This document shows, one piece after another, positions 10,490 through 22,300 of a stretch of 64,000 nucleotides of DNA. The position numbers and the translations under genes were made by a program. This DNA comes from Nicotiana tabacum (taxonomy: Eukaryota > Streptophyta > Magnoliopsida > Solanales > Solanaceae). Below the pieces are notes generated by a model. It ran no database searches. It was not told the origin of the DNA and worked only from the letters and a program-made list of their open reading frames with translations. Location: NCBI RefSeq assembly GCF_000715075.1, contig NC_134096.1, forward strand, positions 63,559,854-63,623,853, in the 5' to 3' direction. Numbering within the stretch: position 1 is the first letter of the stretch; each line of letters starts with the position of its first letter.

Positions 10490-13400
10490 TTATCTATTAT
10501 ATAAACAAAAATTACAACCGAGGGGGACATAAAACCTTATCTCTTGGATGCCTTTCCTACCATGAGAGAGGAAGAGTCTATGGGCAAAAATACTTGTTAG
10601 ACCATTTCCTCTCACTATCCACAGAATTAGCTTACAAAACAATTTTCTAAAAGAAGGAACCTGCCACATATCCATGAAGAAAGGCCCCTTGGCCGCCCTT
10701 GGAAATTGTCGGAAATCAGTGTGAATGATGCATTCAGTGGATGTGGTGACCTCCTTAGCGAACCAATATGCCACTTGATTTGCTTCACGAAAGCAATGGT
10801 TGATAGATCCATTGTTCTTTTCCAGAATATCAATGAGGTCCTCAACCTCTTTTCTAAGAATGTTATTATCCAGTTTTTTGTTTTGCAGCATGTCCCGGAT
10901 CACCATTGAGTCAATTTTCACCATGAAGTTAGTAATTCCTTTATTTTTGCACCATTCACAACCAAATTTGATGGCCTTCAGTTCTGCCCCGCTGTTGCTA
11001 CTATAGTAAATAGGAATCGAGAAGGCCATGACAAAACCTCCTTCCTCATTTCTCGAAATTCTTTCGTTCCCTGCTTTCCCATTGTGCATGTTAAAGCTTC
11101 CGTCTGTATTCAACTTCAATTTACCATGATGAGGCATCTCCCATAGCACACTTTTCCATATTGGAATAGGTTTCAGGCGCTCAATCATCTCACAATTTTT
11201 ATACCAAAGATTATGAGTCATAAGAGAGGGATATTTCCTGTTAATCACAGCATTAGTGTTCCAGATGATCTGCGACTTCATCTTGTACTGGACAAATTTC
11301 TTTCCATCTCCAAACTTGCAAGAAGTATAGCTTCTCCACAATTCCCAGCAGATAGTAATATGGAGGATGTGTATAGTCATCTTATGGACTATATTCTTTG
11401 GTTTCCTCTGCCACCATTGAGTGAGAACAATACTAATGGAACCAGAGTGATGCTTGATTCCCAGAGGATTTCCAAAGAATTTTCATAAGTCTCTAGCAGC
11501 CTCACTATTAATGAAAACATGATGTAAGCTTTCACATTGTGAAGTATTGCAGCAATTGCACCTTGAAGTTTGTTGATTGCCAAACTTCCTAATGGTGTCA
11601 TCAAAGGGTTTTTTTTTTCTTTTTTCTGAACCATCCTCCAAACAAGGAAGGACATTTTAAAGAGGATACAATCATGCCAAACTTTGCCCACTAAGAATTT
11701 TTTTTGTTTAGTAGTTCTAACCATATGCCAAGACGATGAATTAGAGTAGTGCCCATTTTCTGTAAGACCCCAAATTACAAGGTCATTATGATTCTGCCTT
11801 CCTCTAGTAATGTTGATGACATGTTGAATAATATGATTTGGCAGCAGTTGTTCCAATTTGTCGATATTCCACTCATTATTCCTGAGGAATTGTGAAACTT
11901 GAACCTTACCAGAGGTGTTAGTATGATTGACCACTTTAGCAAGTGGTCCTTTACCTGTCCAGTTATCCCACCAAAAGTTGCAGTTCCTGTGTTAATATTC
12001 CAAAGAATATTTTTTTTCTGCTTTGTCTCTCACATGAAGAAGAGCTTTCCAAGAATGATAATTGCCAGAGGTAATAACTTTAGTAACTGGATGGGCTCTA
12101 ATACAATATTTAGCTCGAAGGTAGTCAGCCCATAGGGATGGACATATTCTGAACCTCCACCTTCTTTTAATATTGCAAATTTCGTTGATGTCTTCCATTC
12201 TCCTAATTCCAATGCCACCTTCTTCCTTAGAAAAACACTTTTTTTTTCAGAAACTCCAGTGAAACTTATTCTTGTCACCAATTGATCCCCAAAGGAATCT
12301 CGCAAAATATTTTTCAATGACATCCTATCGTAAGGTTTTTCCATATCCAAATTAATAACAATATTACCACCCTTGTTGTAGCCGAACCCTGAACAATTTC
12401 CTAAGCAAGAAAGATATTTTCAGTGATCAATCTATCTTTGACAAAACCACTTTGGTTATTGAAAATCAGTTTAGGAAGGAGCAGACTCAATCTTCTGGAC
12501 AGGATTTTGGAGATAATTTTATTAGAGACATTGCTAAGACTAATAGGTCTTAGATCAGAGAAAGTCTCCGGAGCTTCAACTTTGGGGATAAGCACAATAC
12601 ATGTATGAGAATAATACTTAGTGAGTTGAGCTCCATTGAAGAAAGCATGAACAAACTAGATGATATAATATTTAATAATATCCAAACAACTATGATAAAA
12701 AGCCCCATTGTAACCATCCGGGCCAGCAATACTATCGCTATAAATGTTGAAAACTGCCTCCCTTATTTCCTCTTTAGTAGGCATTGCGGTTAGGATATCA
12801 TTTTCTTCATCAGTAATAATGTTGGGGATGCATTCAATGATATCCATCTTGAACTCCTTTTTAGGGAGATTAAAGAGTTTCTCATAATGTTTGATAGCAG
12901 CTTTCGTAATCTTTTCTTCACTTCTAACCCAATTCCCCTTTTGATTATGTGAATCTGAATCTTCCTTCTCATTTCCCTTTTAACACTATGAAAGTATTTT
13001 GTGTTACAATCACCTTCTTCGAACCATTGAATCTGTGAGTTTTGTTTTAGCAAAGACTCTTGCATTTCTTGCCATTTAATGTATTCTGTCTGGCCTTTGT
13101 TGAGGTTCTTCCTGCTTACCTCTGTATTACTCACTTGGTCTAACTCTTCTAAGGCTTCCACTTCTGTTTTCCACTTGATCACCTGGTCATAAACATTACC
13201 AATGCTTTTTCTGGACCATTGCGATAATTTGTTACTAAGAATTTTTAGCTTTTGATGAAGCCTCCACATGGGGTTTCCCTGAACAGAAGTGTCATATACT
13301 TCTTTAACCAGCTCATAAAAATCTGGCTACTTAGTCGAGAAGTTAAGAAATCTGAAATAACTTATCTTAGTCATTTGGTTGTCCTGACATTTGAACAATA

Positions 13401-14096
13401 TAGGTCTATGGTCGGAGCCCAACCTGTTAAGATGTTTGACAGTGCAATTCTGAAAAAGTTGAGCCCAAGTGTCGTTGATGAAGATTCTATCAAGTCTCTT
13501 CCAAACTCTTTTTCTTGGTCTCCAATTATTACACAATGTATATTTAGGGCCAATAAATCCAAGGTCTGCCACCTCACAGTGGTCCATACGGTTGGAGAAG
13601 TCGAAGCTTCTAGCCATTCTATGAGGATTGCCCCCAACTTTTTATCTGGATCAATGATAACATTAAAATCACCACCAATACACCATGGACTATTGATGAC
13701 CAAATGTGTATCTTCAATACTGGTCCATAATTCTTCTCTCTCACTAGTTGTACATTTAGCATAGACGACTGTTATGTTGAGCTCCATATTTTGTAAAGTA
13801 TGATTGAGTTTAATAGTCATTTGTTGTTCCTCATTGGCAATGATAATAGTTTTATAGTTCTGTTTCTAGAAACACCAAATCTGCCTGTTAGTGTTAGCCT
13901 GACAGTGCTATTAGCCCAAGTATCTCATGTATCCTTCAATCTTATTCTTGTTGATGAAAGGTTCCATGATGGCTACAAAGTATATGTTATTGATATGGCA
14001 AATATTTTTCAACCTAGGTAAGGCCTTCTTAGACCTCACTCCCCTTATATTCCATATGATTGCACTAACCATGGAATATAGAAAATAATGGATCAA
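10490..14096 (-). pseudogene. LINE ORF2 (endonuclease / reverse transcriptase / RNase H), broken
   Basis: ORF2 nicks target DNA and copies the LINE RNA into it. In order on the minus strand: apurinic-type endonuclease with WNIRG and MEPF (14090-13960), GGDFNVI (near 13670) and SDHRPILF (near 13400); a linker with QIQWFEEGD (near 13030); reverse transcriptase with AGPDGYNGAFY (near 12700), LRPISLSNV (near 12540), GFVKDR and DMEKPYDR (12350); a zf-RVT-like region (12200-11400, RAKYC); and an RNase H with TDGS, AELKAI and KIDSM (11100-10880). After DMEKPYDR the sequence jumps to a segment that normally follows the polymerase core. No YADD/FADD box is seen, so the palm is deleted. Several frame changes and stops split the frame. 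Confidence 0.85.
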
Positions 14097-15988
14097 CTTT
14101 GACTCCTTCCCCTAGAGGAAGGATGCATTTTTTCTTTGTTTTTTCCAGTTTTCCTGTTTCTGCTTCTGCCGCTTTTAACAGGAGAGATTCTCTGTTTGTT
14201 GGATATCTCTTTTAAGTGAGCTTTAGCCGGGTCGTCAGGTTGTTTGTTGAAAGTTTCTGCACTATTGATTGATAGAGACATACTAGAATTCCCAGCTCCT
14301 TCCTCAATAGTCCTGCTATTGTCTTGCATTCTCTTCTCCTTAATATTGTATCCGCCAAGGTCCACCACAACTTGAATTCCAGGATGCTTTTTGATTTTTG
14401 ATGGCAAGGACTCTGACTGTGTATTAGAGACGTATTGATTGTTGTTTGGTTCCCTCATATTGACACTCCACGAGTCTTGACTAGACATCATAGAGTCGGT
14501 TCCAATCTTTTCTTTTTCAAGTTGTTGGTCTCCTTCTTTCCTATTGTAATTGATATCCTCAGCTTCAATAGGATTGCTTTCATCTACCTTTTCTACATTA
14601 TCAGAACTAACCTTAGAGGTCATTTTCTGATTATTCTCAATATTCATCGTATTGTTTTTCTCCATCACCCCTAATTCCTTAAGACTATCTTCAATGATAG
14701 TATTTAAAGCTATTGTTTTACCTCCAGTAACAGTCTTGGGCATGTTTTTCTTGTTCTTTTTCACCGAGGGCTTGAACATCACAGAGCTTTTCTTTTTTGG
14801 CATCATTTTCTTCTTTTTCTTTCTGTCATCTTTCTTATTCTTAACAGGAGCAATGTCTTCTTTTTTCTTCTGATCTTCAATGCTGATTGGAGATTGTGGC
14901 ATGTTGTTTTCTTGTACGCCATCCTTCCCCATCTCATCCTTTTGTCCATTGTCATTTTTGTTCGCAATCTGCTTCCCTTCTGCAATTTTGTTTAGTTTCT
15001 TTTTTCTGTTTTTTTAGTATTTGGAACTTGCCAATTCTCCTCTTCATTGCCTTCATCTTTTTTTTTAATTCCAGCTTGTCTTTGATCTCCTCACTTTGTT
15101 TCCCTCTACTGGATTCCCCTGTTTCATTCTTTTTTCTTTCGTTCTCCTCTTGTTTCTTTTTTCAACTACCCAGCAGTTAATGAGGGAATGTCCTAGTTTT
15201 CTGCAGGGTTTACATTATTTAGGGACATATTCCCATTCAATCTTTTGAACATAACCAGTTAGAGGAGTGTTCTCATCTTCAGTTCCCACATAGACTGAAG
15301 TATGTAGGGGTTTAAGCAGATCGACCTTCACTCGAACATTGGCCATACTTGGTCTTGTTTTGGATCTTGTAACAATATCCAGCTCTAGAGGTGTTCCTGC
15401 AGGTCCAATGACTTGTTTGGCATATTGCCAAGTGTGCATATAAAATGGAAGTTCAGGTAACAATACCCATACAGTAGCAATCGGCAAATCCTCATCCTGT
15501 TTAAAATCTGGAGTCCATTTTTGTATCCACATTTGAGTGCCTCCGATTTCCACCACCCTTTTGAACCTTATCAAATCAAAATCTTCATCATTTGTAAAAT
15601 CCAAGAATACATTGTAATTGTCATAGACCCCAATTTTGACTGTGCCTTTTAGAGCAATTTTCTGAGAGAATTGAGCCCTAATTTTATCAATTTGGGGCCT
15701 GATTTTCAGAAATCTTCCAACCAGAGTACGTTTGCATTCTTCCGCCATCACTCCCTAGTAGTCTTTAGCTTTGAAAATTACCGCTGGCATTCCATTGTGG
15801 GTGGTTCTTCTTGCAATTACCGCTTCTTGTTCTTGTCGACTTAGGGTCGGAGCAGAGTTATTAGTTGTTACCACAGTGGCTGCGTATAATTCTTTTGCTT
15901 GTACTATTCCTTGGGTGGATTTCGTCGCATCAGAAGGATCATTTTGATGTTCCAGACGCACCGTATGGCCACCGCCTGGGGCCTCCAT
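14093..15988 (-). pseudogene. LINE ORF1, copy B, broken
   Basis: Same protein as at 1-1617. ATG at 15988 (MEAPGGGH). The first frame stops at about 15755, where copy A reads through. A long frame with FTNDEDFDL and MWIQKWTPDF runs 15751-15215 and stops at the residue before the CCHC knuckle, which itself reads CKPCRKLGHSLINC (His to Pro). The basic C-terminal part (14932-14093) is intact and extends beyond the part visible in copy A. The stops in the two copies differ, so much of the decay followed the duplication. Confidence 0.82.
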
Positions 15989-16095
15989 GAGGTGGCGTGT
16001 GCCGTTCACAGGTACTAATAGGATATAGCCGTTGGGAGTGTGTAGTTTAGAGAGAGATTCAATTCTTTGGCTGCTCTTAGTTGTTGGTCAAGCTG

Positions 16096-16124
16096 TTGGT
16101 TGTTGATTGTTGTGGTTTAACTGT
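16096..16124. repeat. LINE target-site duplication, 5' side
   Basis: 29 bp matching 10389-10417 with two mismatches and 1725-1753 with one. Confidence 0.85.
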
Positions 16125-16615
16125 AGGTTCTGCTGAAAAATGATTAACTTATGAATGCAAAAGGGAAACCAATAATGTCAGATAAATATATTGAGATATA
16201 TGAGTGAAATGCATAAGATGGAAAATTTAGATTGTAAAAACAGTGTCTTCATGAATTGTTGTATGTGATAATCTTTTAAGCTAACATAAATATTTTTAAA
16301 CCTTCATTGCTAGCTGTTGGTTATTTGTAGCTGTGGTAAAAAATATTAAACATAATGCTGACTTCCTTTCTTTGAATTCAAAGCTTTCAAAGCCAGAACA
16401 GAAAGGATAAAGATAAAAATGGTTTAGATGAATTAAACTCTGCTCCCACTATTACGACGGCGGCTACTCATTTCTGCTTGATTCACTGAAAGTACACATG
16501 ACATGGGACATTTACATTGTACCCTGCAACATGGTTTATTGAAATGCAGTGAGTGCAGCCACTCCATATTAATGTCCAAGTTATAGTATTCTCCTTTGTG
16601 ATTATTTTTAGTCTC
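16125..16615. other. Non-coding stretch, copy B
   Basis: Counterpart of 1754-2244; nothing recognised. Confidence 0.5.
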
Positions 16616-17110
16616 TCGTGTAGGAGAGAATTGAAGAAATTCGACGTCAAAGACCAAAAACTCTTGCTGAAATTTACTGAATGATGCGCTTGGTGTAATC
16701 TTTGATTCGAGTACCCTGGCCGTGTTCGAGGGTTAGGCATGGGTGTAGTTCCAACCGTAACATTCAAGCAAACATTAAGGCGAGGTGGTTATTTTTTTAT
16801 GGGTTCATCTAGCGCTAGCGCTCCACCTCTACGGTGGGAGCAAGAAATGGCGAATATGAGATCACAATTAAATGCAATAAACCGCCATATTAAACAACAA
16901 AGAGTTTTAGCAATTTACAGCAATAATGGCAGTAGAACTGCCACAATAAGCAATAAAATAGCCATATCAGGCGGTTATTGAACACATTACGGCGGTTTTA
17001 AGTTGTGGCGGCTAAGATTCTGGCGGCTTTGGAGACCGCCAGTGTAGGTAATTGTGGTGATTTGAACCGCCGCATAATTAACGGCCTCAACAACCCCTTT
17101 GTTTGCAGTG
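16616..17110 (+). mobile_element. CACTA transposon 3' end, copy B
   Basis: Duplicate of 2245-2739, with the same transposase-like tail and GGCGGTT-rich subterminal block. The terminal repeat reads GTTTGCAGTG where copy A has GTTTGTAGTG, so the CACTA end is damaged here. Confidence 0.58.
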
Positions 17111-17623
17111 AGATCTTTCAAGTTTTCTTTCCCTTATCATGGAGTTGTTATTTACATTCCTTTTTTCTTATCATGTTTACCTCATCTTCATCCTTATTGG
17201 GATTAGAGTTTGCAGTTTTGCAGGGTAAATATCTCATCAACAACACCTCTCCTCGATCCCTCCAAGAGAAAGAAGAAGAAAAGAATATGACAATGACTAT
17301 GCCGGCTAAGTTTTTGGGATTCTGTTCTCCTTTGTGTTGCTAGTCAATTTTCCGGCTTCACATCTATATGCACTTTTGGAGCTTAAGACTGCTGAAATGC
17401 ACGAGAACAAAGCTCCAATTATCAGTATGAGAAACAACCATCTTTTGTCTTTGGGAATTGAATGTTTGATTTCTTGCTATTGTTGGCATCAATTCGTTCT
17501 TACTAAAAGAAAAAGGCAGCCAAATAAACGATCAAAAAGTAACAACAGTAGTTCATCTGATATGATTGAAGATGTTAAGACAAAATGTTTACAATATTTC
17601 AGCTAAGTAATATGTAAAAAAGA
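17111..17623. other. Unrecognised stretch right of CACTA end, copy B
   Basis: Counterpart of 2740-3270. No gene recognised. Confidence 0.4.
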
Positions 17624-18246
17624 AAAAGCAATGGGTCCCATATATACATCTTACAAACAAATTTGAAATAAAAAATTAAAGATATAATACAAGGAAATTT
17701 GTGGAGACCTGAATAATGGCTGTATTTACAATAATAAAAATTCTTTCACAATCAAATGTAAGAATATATACATAATATAGATACCTTTCCCTTGAAGTCC
17801 AGAAAACTCTTAAAGATTCTAATTGCATCAACCATAGGTTGTTTCTTCAGTATTTCATTAATAGCTTCTTCCGTAACAATTCTCATTTCATATCCTCAAT
17901 ACGCACACGTTTGAAGTATGCAATTCAGCTGTATCTCACCTTCTAACATGCATTAGCCAAAAATTAAAATGAAAAGGAAACAAAGTAAGTTTCATATTTT
18001 AAAAAGATGATTTTGACGCTAAAATGTTTTTAAGAAAGAGAGAAATATACATCATGTGGGACGGGAGGGATATCATTATCAATTCTACTTCCTCTTTTGG
18101 GATAGTCAAGCTCTGTGCACAAACCAAAGTACGTTGCATGCATATTCAAGAGCATGAATATGTGAACCAAAGTAACACCCTACTTCATCTCTTCTGTTGC
18201 GTCTATTTTTATAATCAAAATCCTTTGGCAGAAAATCAGCAATCTG
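17624..18246 (-). pseudogene. Papain-like protease pseudogene, copy B, 3' part
   Basis: Continuation of the gene split by Copia-1. Exon 2 remainder is 18246-18051, exon 3 is 17942-17785 and the start of exon 4 is at 17650. Exon 3 has lost 22 bp relative to copy A, which shifts the frame. Exon 4 keeps a GGA glycine codon (reading YMGP) where copy A has TGA, but is cut at about 17624 by the 283-bp deletion that removes the His and Asn region. Confidence 0.68.
18242..18246. repeat. Copia-1 target-site duplication, left (ATCTG)
   Basis: Perfect match with 24700-24704 and with the single ATCTG at 4188-4192 in copy A. Confidence 0.95.
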
Positions 18247-19128
18247 TGTTTGAGGTTTTAAGTTTTTAAGATGTAATATTCTTAAAATGAGGGTGAATGG
18301 GAAATGGAGGGAAAATGAAATTTTGAGTAAAATTTTAAGTTTCCCCCTCTTAACAATGAGACATTGTCCCATATTGGAAGTGGAAGACATTTTTGGTGGG
18401 TATATATATAATTGCTCTTCTTGTAGCTCTTAAAGAGTTAAGAAGAAAGCAAGCCTCGCGCCGTCGTCGTCGTCGCTCGCTCGGCTTCGGCTTCGGATTA
18501 TTAATTTTTTGGACCAAATTTATTTGTTAATAGTAAATATTACGTAAGATTATCCGTATTTGTAACGGATATTTTCCAATCCGTGTATTTGATCATTTGG
18601 CAGCCGGATAATGGTCTTCCCACCATGAAGTGCTTGCTCCAAAAATATGTAATGCTTGCTCCACCATGAAGGGTGGACGTTTTGGTCTTGCACTCCCTCT
18701 TGGCTGCTATAAATATGAGCAGCAAGTGTTGAAGAAATTGCTCAGAACTCAATTGACAATTCGCTCAACAAATTGGCTATACATTGCACTCCTTCCTCTC
18801 AGAACTTCCATACGTTTTTCTGAGTATATACTCCTTCGTTCTGCATTGTTTTTTAACTTCAAACAAAGCAACTGTAAGTGTGATTTGCTACCGAACTTTG
18901 TGTTCGCTGAAACACTGGGGTTTGAAGTACCGCTACACCAGTGTGTAATTAGTTCTATCCTGGGAGGAAATAATCCATTACCTTGGGTACTAGGAGGGGA
19001 TTAAATTCCTTAAGGAAACACTGTGAATTCAGTGGGCTCGAATTTATAACTGTTTCATTACGTTAATTTATATTTTGCAGAATTAGAATTATTATTTACA
19101 AATACAGCATTATTAACGGGGAATAACA
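18247..19128 (+). repeat. Copia-1 5' LTR
   Basis: Begins TGTTTGAGG (3' LTR: TGTTGAGG) and ends GAATAACA (3' LTR: GATTAACA). It carries a TATATATATA run near 18400, a GC-rich CGTCGTCGTCG block (18458-18500) with two CGGCTT units, and a good TATA box at 18708-18715. The last 200 bp resemble the lone LTR at 57958-58476. Confidence 0.95.
18708..18715 (+). promoter_or_regulatory. Copia-1 LTR TATA box
   Basis: TATAAATA in GCTGCTATAAATATGAGC, followed at 18740-18790 by C/A-rich sequence suited to a start site. A second candidate is the TATATATATA near 18400. Which is used cannot be told from the sequence. Confidence 0.55.
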
Positions 19129-19145
19129 ATCTTAAGGAATTTAAT
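19000..19145 (+). promoter_or_regulatory. Self-complementary region at the expected primer-binding site
   Basis: Two bases after the 5' LTR end lies CTTAAGGAATTTAAT (19131-19145). It is the exact reverse complement of ATTAAATTCCTTAAG inside the LTR (19000-19014). The canonical TGGTATCAGAGC initiator-Met site is absent from the whole leader. A second inverted repeat brackets the LTR boundary: TTTGCAGAAT and ACAAATACAG at 19074-19107 against their complements at 19154-19185. Function is inferred only. Confidence 0.5.
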
Positions 19146-19329
19146 ATTTATTTCTGTATTTGTGTTATTCTAATTATTCTGCAAACTAAAACCTTTGTGG
19201 TTTGTGTACTCCCGTTTTGGAGAGTTAAGCCTTCGTGGCGTTTTATTGGATATTAAAATCTACGTGATTTTTACTCCAGTTTGAAAACGTGTATTAAACG
19301 TTTGTTTGTGTCATTCTTTTACAGAAAAG

Positions 19330-22300
19330 ATGATGACTGAAAACGAAAACCAAGCTGTTCCGATGGCGACTGCCAACGCAACGACAAGCCGAACACCGGC
19401 GTTGGCACCAGCAGAAAAACCCGGAAAATTTTCCGGGATTGATTTCAAGCGCTGGCAGCAGAAGATGTTCTTCTACTTGACTACGTTATGTCTACAGAAG
19501 TTCATCAAGGAAGATGTTCCTGATCTGCCGGATAAAACTCCAGATAATGAACGCTTTCTCGTGATTGAAGCGTGGAAGCATTCTGATTTTTTATGTAAGA
19601 ATTATATTCTTAGCGGACTGGATGATAATCTGTATAATGTATACAGTAGCATGGAGACATCCAAAGAATTGTGGAATGCGCTTGAAAAGAAATATAAGAC
19701 TGAAGATGCCGGGATGAAGAAATTCGTTGCCGCAAAATTTCTGGACTACAAAATGATAGATAGCAAGTCTGTTATTACTCAAGTCCAGGAATTGCAAGTG
19801 ATTATTCATGATCTACTTGCTGAAGGTCTTGTAATCAACGAAGCATTCCAAGTAGCAGCAATGATTGAGAAGTTGCCTCCATTGTGGAAGGACTTCAAAA
19901 ATTATTTGAAACACAAACGAAAGGAAATGTCCCTTGAAGATCTCATTGTTCGGTTGAGAATCGAAGAGGACAATAAAGCTGCTGAAAGGAGAGGCCGTGG
20001 AAATTCAACAATAATGAGAGCAAATATTGTTGAAACTAACAAGAAGAGGAAGAAGGCTTCTGGTCCGAAGTACAACCCAAGCAAGAAGCGGTTCAGTGGA
20101 AACTGCTACAACTGTGGGAAAACTGGACACAAGTCTACGGAGTGTCGTGCTCCGAAGAAAGACAAGAAAAGGGGTCAAGCAAACATGGTAGTAAACCATG
20201 ATGATGTTGATAACTTATGTGCCATGCTCTCTGAATGTAACTTGGTGGGAAATCCTAAAATGTGGTGGTTTGATTCAGGAGCCACTCGCCATGTTTGTGC
20301 AGTTAGAGAGGCTTTTGCTACCTATGCTCTTGCTGAACCCGGAGAGACAGTTTATATGGGAAATGCTTCAACAGCAAAAGTTGAAGGATATGGGAAGGTA
20401 TTTCTAAAAATGACTTCTGGCAAGGTCATGACTTTGAACAATGTCCTTCATGTTCCCGAAATGAGAAAGAATTTAGTCTCTACTGGACTTCTTGTTACGC
20501 ACGGTTTTAAGTGCGTTTTTGTATCCAACAAGGTTGTAATTAGTAAGAATGGAATATTTGTGGGAAAATGTTACCTCACCGAGGGCCTTTTCAACCTAAA
20601 TGTAATGGTTGTTGAAAATAATAATAATATTTCAGCTTCTTCTTACTTACTTGAGTCAAATGATTTATGGCATGTACGTTTGGGTCATATCAATTATAAA
20701 ACCTTGCGGAAAATGATTAACTTGGAAGTACTGCCCAAGTTTGAATGCGAAAAATTAAGATGTCAAATATGTGTGGAATCTAAGTATGTTAAACATCCTT
20801 ATAAGTCAGTTGAAAGGAATTCAAATCCTTTAGACTTAATTCACACAGATATTTGTGACATGAAGTCAATACCATCTCGCGGTGGAAAGAAGTATTTCAT
20901 AACTTTTATTGACGATGGTACTCGATATTGCTATGTTTACTTACTGAATAGTAAAGATGAAGCAATAGACGCATTCAGGCAATACAAAAATGAAGTTGAA
21001 ACGCAACTTAACAAGAAAGTAAAAATGATAAGAAGTGATAGGGGTGGTGAATATGAATCTCCTTTTGAAGAAATATGTTTAGAATATGGAATTATTCATC
21101 AAACAACAGCCCCTTACACGCCCCAATCTAATGGGATTGCGGAAAGAAAGAATCGCACATTAAATGAGATGATGAATGCGTTGTTGATAAGTTCTGGTTT
21201 GCCACAGAACTTGTGGGGGGAAGCCATTCTTACGGCTAATCGAATATTAAATCGAGTGCCCCATAGCAAAACACAATCCATTCCATATGAACAATGGAAA
21301 GGAAGGAAGCCCAACTTGAATTATTTTAAAGTGTGGGGGTGTTTGGCAAAAGTGCAAGTTCCTAAACCCAAAAGGGTAAAGATAGGACCGAAAACCGTTG
21401 ATTGTGTTTTCATAGGATATGTGACAAATAGTAAAGCATATCGATTTCTGGTTCATAAATCAGAAAGTCCCGACATTCAAAATAATACGGTTATAGAATC
21501 AGATAATGCTGAGTTCTTTGAAAATATATATCCGTATAAAAAGGAATGTGAGTCGTTTGGTGAAGGATCTAAACGATCTCGGGAAGAAACAAAAGAAAGT
21601 ACATATAATCAGGAGGATCCAAGACGCAGTAAACGTCAAAGGACATCTACTTCATTTGGACCAGATTTTGTGACTTTCTTATTGGAGAATGAGCCTCAAA
21701 CATTTAAAGAAGCTATGACTTCTTCGGAATTATTGTTTTGGAAAGAGGCAGTCAATAGTGAAATAGAATCCATATTGAATAACCATACATGGGAATTGGT
21801 TGATCTTCCTCCTGGAAATAAACCTTTGGGTTCTAAATGGATTTTTAAGAGAAAAATCAAAGATGATGGCACTATTGATAAATTCAAGGCAAGGCTCGTA
21901 GTCAAAGGGTATAGACAACGAGAAGGTCTAGACTACTTTGATACGTACTCTCCAGTTACAAGAATTACGTCCATACGGATGTTAATAGCATTAGCTGCAG
22001 TGTATGGTCTTGAAATTCATCAAATGGATGTTAAGACGGCCTTCTTAAATGGAGAGTTGGAGGAAGAAATTTACATGGAACAACCTGAAGGGTTTGTGGT
22101 TCCAGGTAAAGAAAAGAAGGTATGTAGACTTGTTAAGTCTCTTTACGGACTAAAACAAGCACCCAAACAATGGCATGCAAAATTTGACCAAACAATGTTG
22201 TCAAATGGTTTTAAGATAAATGAATGTGATAAATGCGTGTACATTAAAAATGTTCCAAATCACATAGTCATTGTTTGCTTATATGTGGATGATATGTTGA

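Larger units (their letters stand above)
10418..16095 (-). mobile_element. L1-type LINE, copy B, near full length but decayed
   Basis: A 5.7-kb non-LTR retrotransposon on the minus strand with 5' leader, ORF1, ORF2 (endonuclease, reverse transcriptase, RNase H) and a short poly(A) tail, bounded by a 29-bp target duplication. Both ORFs carry stops, frameshifts and an internal deletion, so it cannot move by itself. Confidence 0.9.

Noticed and set aside
10393..10650. Plus-strand frames over the LINE (for example 10393-10650, 11213-11488, 13252-13764)
   Set aside because: They are shadows of ORF2 on the other strand and show no domain of their own.
18630..19004. 124-codon open frame inside the Copia-1 5' LTR, repeated at 24201-24575 in the 3' LTR
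   Set aside because: Both copies are open only because the LTRs are almost identical. No domain, and it lies over the promoter and transcribed leader.
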